A stretch of DNA of 64,000 nt from Amorphophallus konjac (Eukaryota > Streptophyta > Magnoliopsida > Alismatales > Araceae). This document shows positions 35,705 to 48,401 of the stretch, piece after piece. How positions within the stretch are numbered: the first letter of the stretch is position 1; every line of letters starts with the position of its first letter. The stretch is taken from positions 233,911,224-233,975,223 of the forward strand of contig CM040118.1 in the NCBI GenBank assembly GCA_022559845.1, in the 5' to 3' direction. Below the pieces are notes generated by a model. That model was not told the DNA's origin. It saw only the letters and a list, made by a program, of their open reading frames with translations, and did not search any database. A program made the position numbers and the translations under genes.

Positions 35705-37953
35705 TGATGTGACACCACCTTGGGGGTGATGACCACAAGACAATATGACCCTTGGACCTAAGATTGCAAGTAAGCAAATTGGCGATGATACTACTCGAGC
35801 GGCTCACTCGCTTGGTGCACACTTGTGCCTGTGGGTAACTAAGCGATAATGGAGAGGGTCCGGGGTGGGACAATGATACTCCGGTGCTTGGCAAACTTGG
35901 GGAGAACCTCAATTGGTCCAGGGATGCCCACTCACGGGTGGCCGTCACACCAAGGGTCTGGGTTGAAATGGCTCGCTCACAACTCGCCCGCGATGGACAC
36001 TCACGTGAACGGTAATTTGGGCCGGGCTCTCGCTCTCCGTCCGACGCAGCAAAGCAAGAATACTAAGCTAAGCAAGTGATATTAACCAGCAAGGAAAGGG
36101 GAACCGAGGCTCACCTAGCCGGCGTGAAGACGCCGACTCCGGCGGAAGACGGGGGGGAGCGGGGAGGCAAGGGTTTACGCCCGCAAGCCGCGTCGGTGTC
36201 GCTTCAAAATCTGTGAAAAGATTATCACATGAACTACACCTCTCGCAGGAGGGGTGATCTTGGGGTGGGGATTAAGCTTATTACATCCAAAACTACCTCC
36301 ACGCAGGGAGGGGCCTTCAGCTGGCCAAGCGGGGTGGGGAATTACGCAAAGGAAATCCGACTTGCCGAATTCCGCTGGTTCTGCCAATTTGCAGGTTGCT
36401 GGATAGTGGGGCGGTGATGATGCTGTCAAAAATTCCAAAGAGCTCAGATCTTGATGAGACTTGTGCAAAAAGCTTCCCAACTGACTGAGGGTGATGTCTG
36501 ATTTTTTGGGAAGGCTCTGAAGCTCGGGGCTGATCGGCCCGGCGACTGGAACCTGGCTGCAACTTTCTGTCTCTGGCGGGTGCAGTGTTGGTGCAGTCGG
36601 TTGCAGAAGGTACTACGGATGCTCCCGAACTCCGATTGGGACGAAACTGGCGGTGACGTGATCGTGGACAGAGTAGCTTCGAGCAGAAGTTGACGAGACC
36701 ACAATCCGAGGTCGGAGGAGAGTGAGGTAGTCAGATAAGTAGGGACAGGTCAAACCTGGACCCACAGGTGGCAGACTGCGCACTCCGGCGAGAAAATTCA
36801 GAACAAATAAGTTGGGCAGGCGATTGGCATTGTTCGATCTGCTACTGATGGAGGACTGACAGAAGAAGAATTTTTTAGAAGGAAGTGTGCTCGAATTCCT
36901 CCAAGGTTGACCGCTGAACAGCTTCCAAGATCGCTCTGGCCTTCAGTCTGGGACAGATTGCGCAGTCGTTGAAGATGACGTTCCTCGGGACAGCTCCGAA
37001 CTCGGATGCCGACGAAACCACTTCCGTTGGAAAGCTAACTCGCAGACGATTCCAGAACTGTAGGCCTTTCCACCTGAATCTTTGAGAGACGGTCATAGTT
37101 GCTTCTGCAAGTCACTGCTTTTCTGAAACCTGCAACAGGGACAGAATAGGTGGAGGAGAGGGTATGGGGATGGGGAAGAAAATGGGCTTATTGGGTGGAT
37201 GGGGAAGGGGGGGTGCGACCTTGGGTGGTTAGGGAGGTGGGGAGATGAAAGGGCACAGCCCAAGGGAGAGGGAAATTCAAAATTTGGCCTAGGGAAGGGC
37301 TCTTTCAGTCTTGGGGAGAGGGAGGGTTGCTTGGGAGAGTGGAAAGGTGCCTAGGAGAAGGGGTTTCCACCTAGGGGTTGGAGGGGGAATTGAATGAGTG
37401 CATGGGGAAGGGGAAGGGGCCTTAATGAGGGGTGAATGGGGAGGAGAGAGAATGGATTTTGAAATTGGGGTGGGGAGGAGAGAGAGATGGGGCACAACTC
37501 ACTTAGAGAGAGTGATAGTAAGAGAGAGAGAGAAGGAGATATTGAGAGGGAACTAGAAGGTGTGGAAATTTTCTGGATTCAATATTCAAGCATAATTGTT
37601 ACAAATGAGAGAGGGGTGGGGCTATTTATAGACCCCACACTTTTCCTAAGACCAAACTGACCCTGACAAACTAACTAATGACCAAACAGTCCAAGGGAGG
37701 GGCGCCCCTGGGCCTAGCCCAATGAATTGGGCCCATTAACCTATCAAACCAACATAATGACTTCAAGACTTAGGAAAATGACTTTCTAACCTAGGTACAT
37801 GACTCAATAAAGGGAAAATTGCATGTTTAAGACTCAAATAAAAATAAGAAAATTACATGACTCGACTCACAAACACATGAGGAACATAATGGCGTACACC
37901 GACGATCAATCCGAGCTTCAGAAAATGTGGAGGGGCAAGGGATGTCCCCATCA
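35705..37953 (-). repeat. Family B 5' LTR (right)
   Basis: 2249 bp, TGATGTGACACC to GTCCCCATCA in plus orientation. TATA box TATAAATAGC on the minus strand at 37621-37630. Internal ORFs in this segment are also found in the left LTR and are not regarded as genes. Confidence 0.92.
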
Positions 37954-37958
37954 CCTTA

Positions 37959-39379
37959 TTAGTTGGCTAAAGAAGAGCCCAATAAGAGAGATCACGGCCC
38001 ACGATTTCATTCCCATAAAGGAAAACCTTCCCATAGTGGACATCTCCTCCTATCACACCATAATCCAAACATCCTACAAAGTGGAAACCTTAGAGGATCT
38101 TCTCAAGGGCTAAGCTTGGCAATTTGAGTTGACCAGCTTGTTGACCCCCATGGCCCACCAATCTAGGAGCCTTGACCTCCTACACCTTTGTGTCGGGTCT
38201 ATCACCTCGATTTGCACCATTGGTTGCTACACTAGCGACCTCCTTCTATTCCTCCCCACACCTGATGAGCCCGACCTTCTCCTCAATTTGGAGCTTCTTA
38301 TATCGGGTGGAAAGTCAAGCCCTCCCCTCATGGCCGACATACCCACCAAGAACTTCGGCCCAATTGTCTCATTAGAGGAGGATGACCCACCACCGTTTGT
38401 GGATCTTGAGGACATAGGGTCCCTCTCCCTCGATAACCTTTTTTATGATCCCTTTGATACCTTCCAATGGGGGTCAAGGAACCCATGGGACCCAACCACC
38501 TTATCCACCACCCACCTTTCTCTATCCCAACCAACCATGTTTGACCCAAGCAACCCTATCCTAAACCCGGGTTACACCTTGGGAGCCATGACCTTGGGCC
38601 ACATATCCCTAGGTAATAAGGTTGTGCTCCACCCCATGATGACCACCTTCTTAGATCCATTCCATCCTTTCCAATGGGAGTTCAAAGGTTGTCCCACACC
38701 TATACACATGGAAGTCACCCTTGGGAAAAATATGCATGTGTCTAGGCTTACCACACCACTTGGCATGAACACTATATTGGGTCCATTCATTCATATCACC
38801 CACATGTCAAGTAGAAAGTATGAGTGATCCATATTCGGATGTAATGGTCCACCTTCATTCATCATGGGTCTTAAGCATGTCAAAGGCATCTACGGATGTC
38901 TGGGTCCCCCGATATTTATCACCACTTTGCATGATAGGGCCACCTACGGGTGCCCCGGCCCACCTAGGCTGACCAAAGTCTACACTGCATCATTAAATTA
39001 TAGGTCTACTTTTGGTTGCCCAGGTCCACCCATCACCCCTAGAATGGCTACATTCACAACATTGCATAAAGAGATCCGCAAGCACATCAGCAAGAAGAAT
39101 GTGACTTATAAAAGGTTGGCCGACTCTCATCGACGTCACCAAAATTTCCACGTGGGTAACTTTGTGATGGTGAGGACGGAGAAGCTCTCCCCAGGAGACA
39201 TCTCCAAATTGAGGCCTCGTGGGGCTGGTCCCTTCCAGGTTAGGAGGTACATTGGCACAGAGTTATATCTTCTCGAGGAGTATGGAGTGGACCGCACATT
39301 CAATGTGGTCGACGTAGTGCCCTATCAGGGCCCCACGCTAGTACCCAGTGATGATATTGAGACTACTTCCTCCCATTGA
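37959..39379 (+). pseudogene. Family A internal ORF, copy 2, 3' part
   Basis: Continues copy 2 after family B (SWLKKSPIREITAHDF). It has the conserved Leu/Pro-rich region, FIHITHMSSRKYE, then four repeats (IFGCNGPP, IYGCLGPP, TYGCPGPP, TFGCPGPP), FHVGNFVMVRTEKLSPGD, LRPRGAGPFQV and TFNVVDVVPYQGP, ending at 39377-39379. The GPF module here is intact, unlike in copy 1. Breaks: TAA at 38111-38113 where copy 1 has Leu, and TGA at 38825-38827 where copy 1 has Arg. Confidence 0.75.
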
Positions 39380-39429
39380 GAGAGCACCCACCCGTGTGGA
39401 GAGTTCACTAGCCAAGAGAGCCCCAGCGT

Positions 39430-39560
39430 GAGAAAATTAAGCAAATATTGGATGAACATGTCACTGCCATCAGGAGCAAGGTGTATGAGCACTATCTCGT
39501 CGGGTGGACAGATCGGTCTCCTTCGGATGACTTATGGGCGATATCACTTCTACACCCTCC
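39430..39560 (+). pseudogene. Chromodomain-like tail of family A, copy 2
   Basis: In the frame of about 39448 the sequence reads ILDEHVTAIRSKVYEHYLVG then WTDRSPSDDLWAI, with the Y-L-V-x-W and D-x-x-W spacing of retrotransposon chromodomains. It lies about 50 bp after the stop of the main ORF and in another frame, as in copy 1. It may once have been fused to the ORF. Two of the three usual aromatic cage positions are uncertain. Confidence 0.5.
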
Positions 39561-39614
39561 AAGGAGGGAAGGACTCTTACTCGACGGAGTCGAGTTCTCC
39601 GCACCCCGGGAGTA

Positions 39615-41483
39615 TGATGGGGGCATCTCTTGCCCCTTATATTTTCAAAACCCCGGTTGCCCGCCAGCATGGTTCCATTACGTCCGTCACATTTTTCTGA
39701 GTCAATTCATGTAATTTTCATATTTTCTTTGAGTCACAATTATGTAACTTTCCTTTTATTTGAGTCTTGTACCTAGGTTAATGAGTCATTTACCTAGGTT
39801 AAGTGTCATTAGGTTGATAGATTAGTTTATGGGCCCAATTCATTGGGCTAGGCCCAAAGACGCCCCCCCTTCCCTTGGTTATTTGTCATTGTGTTAAGAG
39901 TAAGGGTCTTTTTGTAAAATATGGGTTGCCTATATATAGGACCCCATTTCCCCCCATTTGAATCAATGAATGAATGAATGAATGAATGAAAATTTGAATT
40001 CTCTAGTGTCCAACTTAAATCTTCTTCTTTTGGTGAGAAGCCAATTGAGTGGGTGAGAAGCCCCTACCCCCTTCTCTCTCTACCCCTCTCTCTAAAAAGT
40101 CATTTTTTCTCTCCTCCACTTTCTCTCTCTAAACCATGTGCCCCTTTCTCTCTCCTCCCCTCCCAACCACCTTTTCTCTCTCCTCTTCCCTCCATTAAGG
40201 TCATTCCAACTACCCCAACCCTCATTACTCCACCCCTAGTCCCAAGAGACCCTCCACCAATCCATACTCCACCACCCAACCACCAAATACCCAATCCCCT
40301 TCCCTAAGCACCCTCTCATCTCCCAAGGGAGACTTCTCCACTCCCTAAGCACCCCTTCCCTTCCCCAATACAACCCCTCCCATCCCCAAGACAAAAAAAA
40401 TTAACCCCACCCTTTAACCTATTTTCAAATATCCTTTCCCTCTCTCCCTTCCAACCAAATTCACAGCCCCCACTCCCACCATCTATTGGACCCCCTTCCA
40501 GACCCTATTCTCCCCCTCTCACACCTTAGAACACCCCCTCCAAGGTCCCCGTACAACTAGGGGTCACTCCCACACTCATCCACCCCCATTTCCCCTCCCA
40601 TATACCCCATTTCCCCCATCATCTTCAACCTATAGTTCCTAGTTCGCAGGCAGCAGAGGAACACCCTGTTGCAGAGCCTGCCACATCTTCACCAGTAAGC
40701 TTCAGAGGACATACCATATACCATCAGAAGCATCTGCTTGTCTTCTTCGCAACGGCGGTGGTTTCATCGTCGTCCGAGCACCGTGCTGCCCGGGAGAGCA
40801 TTCTCCCTCGACTACGCGCAGCTTCCCTGGCAGAGCATCTGAGCCTGATTGGAAGCTCAACTGCGGTAATTCTAAGACAGATCTTGACGAGAGTTATTCT
40901 ACAAAAATCTTCTTCTACGAGTCTACTTTCAGAATCAAGAAGTAGAGGTCTTTTTGGCGACCGGGGTGAAGAGTTATCATTTTCTTCCTTCTGGTGCGCG
41001 GTTCTGCCTCCTGTCAGTCTGCTCCGACCCCCCCTCAGTGTTTGAGTTCTACCGATCTACTCCGACATCATCTGGCATCCCCATTGCTTGCGTTTCGAAG
41101 AGGGCTCGTCAACGGTTCCAACGGTACCAGTCGTGCTCAAATTGAAATAGTGGAGCGCCCGTGGTACCTCTGTCTTCCCGCTGTTGAAGCTCTGCAACAA
41201 TCAAAATCAGAAACCTGCGGCCTTGTTCAAGCTTCTGCCCCGACCGGCACCGGTGACCAGAGAAATCAGAATAATTCTAGTGTCATCCCGTTCCAGTTAC
41301 GAAGAATCTCCAACTGGTCCCGTCATCAACAAAATTCTGGAGTGGTCGCAGCGTCAAAACAATCAACTGCCAGTCCAGAAGCGCAGAGAGTGATCAGCTT
41401 CGATATCGGCTTTCTTTCTTTGCTTATAGCTCAAATTCACCCCTCCCCGCTTGGCCGGCTGAAGACCCCTTCCCTGCGTGGAG
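39615..41483 (+). repeat. Family A LTR 3, left part
   Basis: Begins TGATGGGGGCATC like LTRs 1 and 2, with a TATA box at 39930-39940, and runs until copia-2 interrupts it. It resumes at 52468. Without the insert it is about 2406 bp, near LTR 2. Confidence 0.9.
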
Positions 41484-43315
41484 TGTTGTGTAGTGGACAG
41501 CGGATCTAGAGGGTAGGGGTGAATAGATCTGCCCCTCTTTTCGCAATGCAACCCTCTTTAAAGCTAGATGATGAAATAAGCAGCGGAATATAACTAGCTT
41601 GACGAAGAACACAAATGATTTGCTTGGCAAGATGATTACGCAATATAGATATTGAACCTAAGCATGCATCTAGCACATATCAATCGCACAATCAAACCAC
41701 AACACAAAGGATTTTATGGTGGTTCGGACTGAATCTCCAGTCCTACGTCCACCCCTCACCAAATCCGGTGAGGCTCCACTAGTGCCATGCACTGAACCGC
41801 AAATCGGAAAGATCACTGATTGCCTTCCTACTAACCACCGGTTGGGACGTCAACACCGCAGATCGGACAACTTCCGATTGCCTTCCTACTAACCACCGGT
41901 AGGGACGATCTTCAGTTCCAAATGTTTGAATGAAATGGAAAAGAACAAGATATGAAAACACTCAAACAAGATATGAAATGTGCTCAAGGAGAAGGATCTT
42001 GTCTGAGATTGCTGGGGCTTGAATCTTGTTTTGAATTAGCTTGAATCACTTGGAGATTTGATGAAGAACTTATTCCCGGAGTACTGTTCACAGCTACAGT
42101 ACTCAAACTCTTCTCCCTTGAACACACCCTTGCAGCCTCCTTTGATCTCCCTTATTAGCCTTTCTTGCTTCTACTCTTCTTTGGAGGTTGCTGGATTGAG
42201 ATATGAACTTGAATCACCTTGAGTTGATGGAGAGAGTGTTGGATGTAGCTTTGATCTTCCTTTTGATCCTCTTGAGTTGATGAAGAGGAAGAAGGATGCA
42301 GTTTAGATCACCTTTGAACCCCTTGATTGCTTCTTCTTCCTTGGAGTTTGAGATGGCTTCAGATCTGGACTTGAATGCCATGGAATGGATGAAGAACTCC
42401 TTCCCGAAACACTGTTCACGGAGGTGCTACAGTACCTCGAAAATGGCCTCCCTTGATCTCTCTTGAAACCTTGAAGCATTACGGTTTCTAACCCCTCAAG
42501 TGTTGGTTTTATAGACCTTGAATGGTCCATAGACACCCTCCAGACCAGATCCATAAATCATGGAAGATTAGGTAAGGTTTGATTAAACAAATCCATGGAA
42601 AGGGGCTGGCCACAAGGTGGAAATCGAAGTCAAACAAGGCTGCATCGGGGCTGGCGGTCGACCTGCAGCTCCTGGCAGTCGACCGCTATTGAGAAATGCT
42701 ATAGATGAATGGCCCCTGGGATTTTCCATCGACCGCTATTGGCTGGCGGTCGACCGCTACTGAAACTCTTGCAGTCTGGTGGATGCTGGCTGGGGCGGTC
42801 GACCGCCCCTGTGCTGGCGGTCGACCGCCAGCTGGGCAGAACCCGGGCTTGCCCGGGTTGGTCTGTTAAGTCTTGAACTCCGTCGTTCAACTCCATTAGC
42901 AGCCCGTGCATGTTTGTGGCATCGCCCTTGTTGGTCTAGAAAGTACCAACTGAATCTTTAACCTTGGATTCTCTTGGCTATACTTCTTTGTGCATTGACC
43001 TTGGATGAGTGACGAGCCGAATATGAAATGTCGACTTTTATTTGTAAGAGAGATGAGATTTGCATCCTTGCTTGGGCGCGATCAATGAGCTTTCACTTTG
43101 GCCATTGCCACTTGATTCCTTGTCCATTCATGGGCATATCTGTCATGAATAAAAATATCACGTATGTCAATCACATGAGAGTGGAAGATATCAATGACTA
43201 ATAGTGTTTAGCCATTATCAAAACCAAGAATACCACAGAACTCATATGACTATAGAATGATGTCGAATGACCCAAGTGACCACAGAATGACTCAAATGAC
43301 CTTAGGGACACAACA
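41484..43315 (-). repeat. Copia-2 3' LTR (left)
   Basis: TGTTGTGTAG to GACACAACA in plus orientation. On the minus strand: GTCGAC array 42833-42654, TATA box CTATAAAACC (42505-42514), tandem repeats 41909-41802, GAACCACCATAAAATCC near 41720. The same length as its partner suggests recent insertion. Confidence 0.93.
42654..42833 (-). repeat. GTCGAC palindrome array, left LTR of copia-2
   Basis: Six sites such as GGCGGTCGACCGC in 180 bp; several are perfect 12-bp palindromes GCGGTCGACCGC. They lie about 140-330 bp upstream of the TATA box in element orientation. The fellow LTR has the matching array at 51801-51977. Confidence 0.88.
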
Positions 43316-43332
43316 TTCTCCCCCTTTTTGAT
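43316..43332 (-). other. Polypurine tract of copia-2
   Basis: The minus strand reads AAAAAGGGGGAGAA directly before the 3' LTR, the expected primer for plus-strand DNA synthesis. Confidence 0.85.
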
Positions 43333-45264
43333 GATGGCAACACTGTGAGTCATTATGTGATAGAAAAGTCTAAAATGGCACACTGTGAGTCATTATGTGA
43401 TAGAAATGTCTAAAATGGCACAAGTTATAACAAATGCAACATATGCAGCTCAAGATCCATGATTATAATAGCATGTGAATGCAATATGAATGCTATGCAA
43501 CATGTGAATGCAGATATGAAAGCTATGCAATTATGCAAACCCCATCACATACACATATGAGATGCAAAGTGAGCAATGGATTCTCCGCTTGGACTCTCCC
43601 CGTACACCAACCACACATCCCCCATGACAACTCACAAATCACATAAGCTCTCCCCTTTGACAATGCGATAACGCATATAGCTCTTACAAAGGACTCACAC
43701 AAAAAATTCTCCCCCTTTGCCAATATCAAAAAGGAGTAATAAAGTGAAATATCTGTGAGACCAGAGCTGAAAGGAGTGAAGAGCAAGCCATTATATGCAA
43801 ACCTGAAACAGACCGTGAGCAACATATATGGTTCAAAGCTAATGAGATCCGAGATTATCAACAAAGTTCGAAAAGTAGCTACATCCAAGATGTAATAGAA
43901 ATGAACCAAAGATGCATATCATGGCAATGTTTAACCGTCCCTTGTCTTATATATCTATATTCAGTAACGACAAACGGAATAACACAAAAGCATGTATTGA
44001 GGCTAAACAAGCAAGATTGAAGCATGGAATTGTATGATTGCAGCATGTTTGATTGTTCAGTAACTTTTGTATTTGAAGGCACATGACTCATATTTTACGA
44101 GCAAGGAAGTCTAGTACATGCCTCCAAGCCGTAAGAATACACGTTGTTTAGACGCCAATATTCCTAGGTATTTGGTAAGACTGACTGTCATGCTTCAGGA
44201 TGAACAGAGATAGCAAAATCACGTCATGACATGGCCGATCTCATTTCTTTGATGAGAGGATATGTTTCTCAGCAATTATGCCATTGCTCTGCCTAGAGTC
44301 CAAATGAAGCAAGACAGAGATAACATGGGCACATCATGACATATCATTCGTCACTTGATTTGATGACGGGACATATTTCTCTGTGCAACACTATCATTGC
44401 TCTGCTAATTGATGTTCAAGAATTTCAGCTCATCAAGATGTTTAGAAACAATACTAAGCTCTAGAGTATCACCAAGATTGTCATGAAGTCTGGATTTTAG
44501 GATATCAGGATAGTCATTCAAAGCATAATATGCAATCTCTAGTTAAGGTCTATTAAAACTACAGATCATAGATGATTTCAAACAAGATATATCAGAACTA
44601 CAAGGAAATCATTAAATCTGAACCATTTTCATTGAATGGACAAACTTTAGTTCATATAATAGAAAGCTCTTACACCGTAGTTGATGTCTGTCTCTTGAAC
44701 TTATTCTCACACTGGAGGCCATTGAGGTTCAGATACAAAAAGGATGAATGACCCAAGAAAAACAACACGACTCCCCCTAAGAATATGCAATGAATGCGCG
44801 AAGGAGTGATGTTTGCAAGCAAGTGTAATGATAACTGTCAAGAGGAGAATGACCTGAAACATGCAGGGGTTGACATGACATGCATGACCCAACACATGGT
44901 TGTACACTTATTAAATGCAATAGAATGAAGATGAAACATATGCATGAATGTTGCACAAGGACAACTCCCCCTTACTATATGGCCTATATGCGACATTGAC
45001 ACATTGTACTTGGCGGAGGTGAAACCTCACGCATATTGAGTCCTTCGTGACAAGCATAGCCTGCCCTTCCATACATCAACATTTGATATACCATGGCCAT
45101 GCAAGAATGATGCTACACAAATCATACAATGCATTATGAACATGAACTCAATTCATTATTATGCATCTACATGCAATGCGACACATATGCAAAATGACAT
45201 ATTGACATCAACAATGCATGAAACACCAATCTGCAAAAAACACACACTAAATTGAACATGATCA
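43333..45264 (-). other. Copia-2 region between pol and 3' LTR
   Basis: About 1.9 kb without an ORF of interest. It holds a perfect-period 40-bp tandem duplication (43341-43380 and 43381-43420), an imperfect repeat of about 120 bp at 44170-44400, and further CTCCCCCT sites near 43710, 44770 and 44965 that look like extra polypurine tracts. Around 45000-45100 it matches 270-420 of copia-1. No env-like ORF is seen. Confidence 0.7.
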
Positions 45265-48200
45265 TCATTTCAAATTCTTATTGGCCGGAGGTCGGCAAAG
45301 ACCAAGCTCCCTTCTGAGTGTTGAAAACCTGTCATTACACAAGGGCTTGGTGAAAATATCAGCAATTTGATTTAGAGTATCAATGAAGTGTAGTTCAAAA
45401 ATTTTCTTACCGACCTCATCTCTAATGAAGTGATGCCTAATCTCAATATGCTTAGTTCTAGAGTGCTGGACTGAATTTTTTGCAAGATTGATAGCACTAG
45501 TGTTATCACATAGAATCGGGACACAACCAAGATCCACCAAGTAGTCTTGGAGTTGGTGTTTAATCCACAACACTTGGGTGCCACAGCTCCCCGCAGCAAC
45601 ATATTCTGCCTCCGCCGTTGAGAGGGCAACCGAGTGTTGTTTCTTGGAGGCCCAAGAAACTAAACACCCGCCTAGAAACTGGCAGTAGCCACTAGTACTC
45701 TTGCGATCCAGCTTGCATCCAGCGTAATCCGCATCAGAATAAGATATAAGAGATAAATCACATGATGACGGATACCATAATCCCAAATCTTGAGTGCCGG
45801 CAAGATATCGAAGGATACGTTTGACGGCAGTCAAATGGGATTCTCTATGACTGGCTTGAAATCTAGCACAAAGACATACACTAAACTGGATATCTGGTCG
45901 GGATGCAGTGAAATAAAGCAAAGAGCCAATCATACCTCTATAGATCTTTGCATCCACTAATTTACCATTTTCATTCGAATCCAGTGAAGTTGAGGTACTC
46001 ATAGGAGTTGCAATAATTTTACTGTTTGTCATGTCAAATCTTTTCAGCAGCTCCTTGATGTATTTGGCTTGACTTATAAAGTAGCCATCTTGTCCTTGGT
46101 TGACCTGTAAACCGAGAAAGAATTAGAGTTCTCCCATTAGGCTCATCTCAAATTCGCTAGTCATAAGGTTAACAAATTCCTCACACATTTCAGATTTAGT
46201 AGAACCAAACACAATGTCATAAACATAAATTTGAACAATCAAAATGTTCTTACCTTGCTTCTTGGTGAAAAGTGTTTGATCTACCTTACCTCGTGTGTAC
46301 CCTTTTTCAATGAGGAACGAGCTTAGTCACTCATACCAAGCTCTTGGTGCTTGCTTAAGTCCATAGAGTGCCCTATCTAGCTTGTATACAAAATCTGCAT
46401 GGTTAGAATTCTCAAAGCCAGGGGGCTGCTCAACATAGACTTCTTCTTTGATCAAGCCATTCAAGAAAGCACTTTTGACATCCATTTGATACAGCTTTAT
46501 TCTAAGGGAGCATGCAAAGGCAAGTAAAATTCTGATGGCTTCGAGTCTAGCAACTGGGGCATAAGATTCATCAAAGTCTACCCCAAACTCTTGATTATAC
46601 CCTTGAGCCACCAATCTAGCCTTATTTCTTATTATCTTGCCATCCTCACTTAGTTTGTTCCTAAAGACCCATTTAGTGCCTATGACAGATTGTGATGAAG
46701 GTATAGGAACAAGATGCCAAACTTCGTTTCTCTCAAACTGGTTTAGCTCTTCTTGCATGGAATTTATCCAGTTTTCATCTTTTAAAGCATCATCAATATT
46801 TTTGGGTTCATGCTGCGAGACAAGAGCAAGTTGATCTAATTCTTCCATAATTTTAAAATGTGACATTGTTCTAGGTGGGTCATTCAAGCTGCCAATGACA
46901 TTTTTCCAGGGATGATCCTTAAGAATTCTAATGTTTGTAGAATCATTACCTTCCCCTGGAGCTTGATCCCTTGCATTGCTTGATTCAGCTAGGTCACCAT
47001 CTTCTTTTATTTCTTCTTGTGGAGGATCACTCTTGTCCTTTATGTTTAGGAATTCCCCATCTTCATCATTTTTCCTGCAAGAGTTATCATTGTTAGAATC
47101 ATGATATTCATCAAAGGAAACATGGGGTGATTTTCCACAGTTTGACTTTTGATATTATAAATTCTATAAGCCCTAGATCTATCAGAATATCCAAGGAATA
47201 TACCTTCATCTCTCTTGGGCTCGAATTTATCTAAGTCTCTTTTGTCATTGTTGTGAATGAAGCATTTCGATCCAAACACTTTCATATGTGAGAGAGAGGG
47301 CTGTTTACCTTTTAGCAACTCATAAGGAGCCTTTTTGGTGTGTGGCCCTACCATAGAGCGGTTGATAATGTAACATGCCGAGTTTGCCGCTTCAGCCCAA
47401 AACCTCCTTGAAAGTTGCCGTTCAGCAAACATGGTTCTTGCCATCTCTACAAGTGTCCGGTTTCTCCTTTCAACCACACCGTTTTGCTCCGGCGTTCTTG
47501 GTGAAGAAAATCGGTGTGAAATCCCTTCGGCCCTGCAAAGGTTATAGAAGTTAGCATTTTTAAATTCACCACCGTGATCAGATTGAATCTTGGAAATTTT
47601 AGACTCACCGTCCTGCTTTATCTTCATGTAGAGTGCCTGAAACTCATCAAAAGTATCATTTTTGTGTATGAGAAAGAAAACCCATGTAAACCTAGAAAAG
47701 TCATCCACCAAGACATATCCATATTTTCTAGCACTTAAGTTAGCAGTTCTGGTTGGGCCAAATAGGTCCATATGAATTAGCTCGAGTGGTTTGGATGATG
47801 TATTTTCAGATCTTCTTTTGAATGATTTTCTAGTTTGTTTACCTAGGGCACATGCATCACACAATTTGTTTTCTTGTTTAAAGGATAGTTCAAGCAAACC
47901 TTTCACCATTGAATGCTTCAAGAGTTTATGCAAGACATTGTAACTAGCATGTCCTAGTCTACGATGCCATATCCATGCAAGTTCAGATTTTGGTGCAGCA
48001 TGACAAAGATTTAAATGAGCAGGATCATCTAAGTCAATCATGTAAACATTGTTAACTCTCTTACCAGAAAATTTTACTTTGTCAGATTTTGGTTCAAGAA
48101 TTCTGCATTCATGAGAGTCAAACAACACTTTGTGACCCTTATCACACAATTGACTTATACTAAGCAGGTTATATTTCAATCCTTCAACTAACAACACGTT

Positions 48201-48401
48201 ACAAATGGAGTTGGAGAGGTTCTTACCTACATTACCTGTTCCAATGATTTTTTCTTTATTGTTTCCTCCAAATGTGACATATCCTCCTTCCTTTTTCTCC
48301 AAGAGACAAAATTTTGATTTATCTCCAGTCATGTGTCTTGAACAGCCGCTATCAAGGTACCACATGTTATGCATGGCTGCAAGACATTCCTACACAAGTA
48401 A
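45265..48401 (-). pseudogene. Copia-2 pol: PR-IN-RT-RH (broken)
   Basis: Protease DSG in WYLDSGCSRHMTGD (about 48365). Integrase has H-x4-H and C-x2-C (CDACALGKQTRKSF), then core MDLFGP, QSDHGGEF and NGVVERRNR, so the D,D,E triad is intact. RT has [30 protein letters not shown] and [13 protein letters not shown]. The catalytic box reads YVYD instead of YVDD (first Asp changed, codon 46219-46221). RNase H has ASRPDI, YSDADYAGCKLDRKSTSG, LSTAEAEY, CDNTSA and ADIFTKPL, ending at 45265. Breaks: TAG 48390-48392 at a Gln position, a frameshift near 47100, stops after WYE (46325-46327) and near 46125. Confidence 0.92.

Larger units (their letters stand above)
30577..37953 (-). mobile_element. Family B: related non-autonomous chromovirus derivative, complete
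   Basis: Minus-strand element with LTRs of 2249 bp each (30577-32825 and 35705-37953) and a PBS at 35691-35702. Target duplication is CCTTG (30572-30576) and CCTTA (37954-37958), one base different. The uninterrupted family A copy at 25355 confirms the empty site. Its internal domain (2879 bp) encodes the same kind of protein as family A: gag-like, Pro-rich, four GC-x-GPP-type repeats, GPF/chromodomain-like remnants. LTR ends (TGATG...CATCA) also match family A, so this is a relative inserted antisense into the older element. Confidence 0.9.

Noticed and set aside
43333..45264. env-like gene between pol and 3' LTR of copia-2
   Set aside because: No ORF over about 130 codons on the element strand, no signal peptide or membrane pattern, and many stops in all frames.
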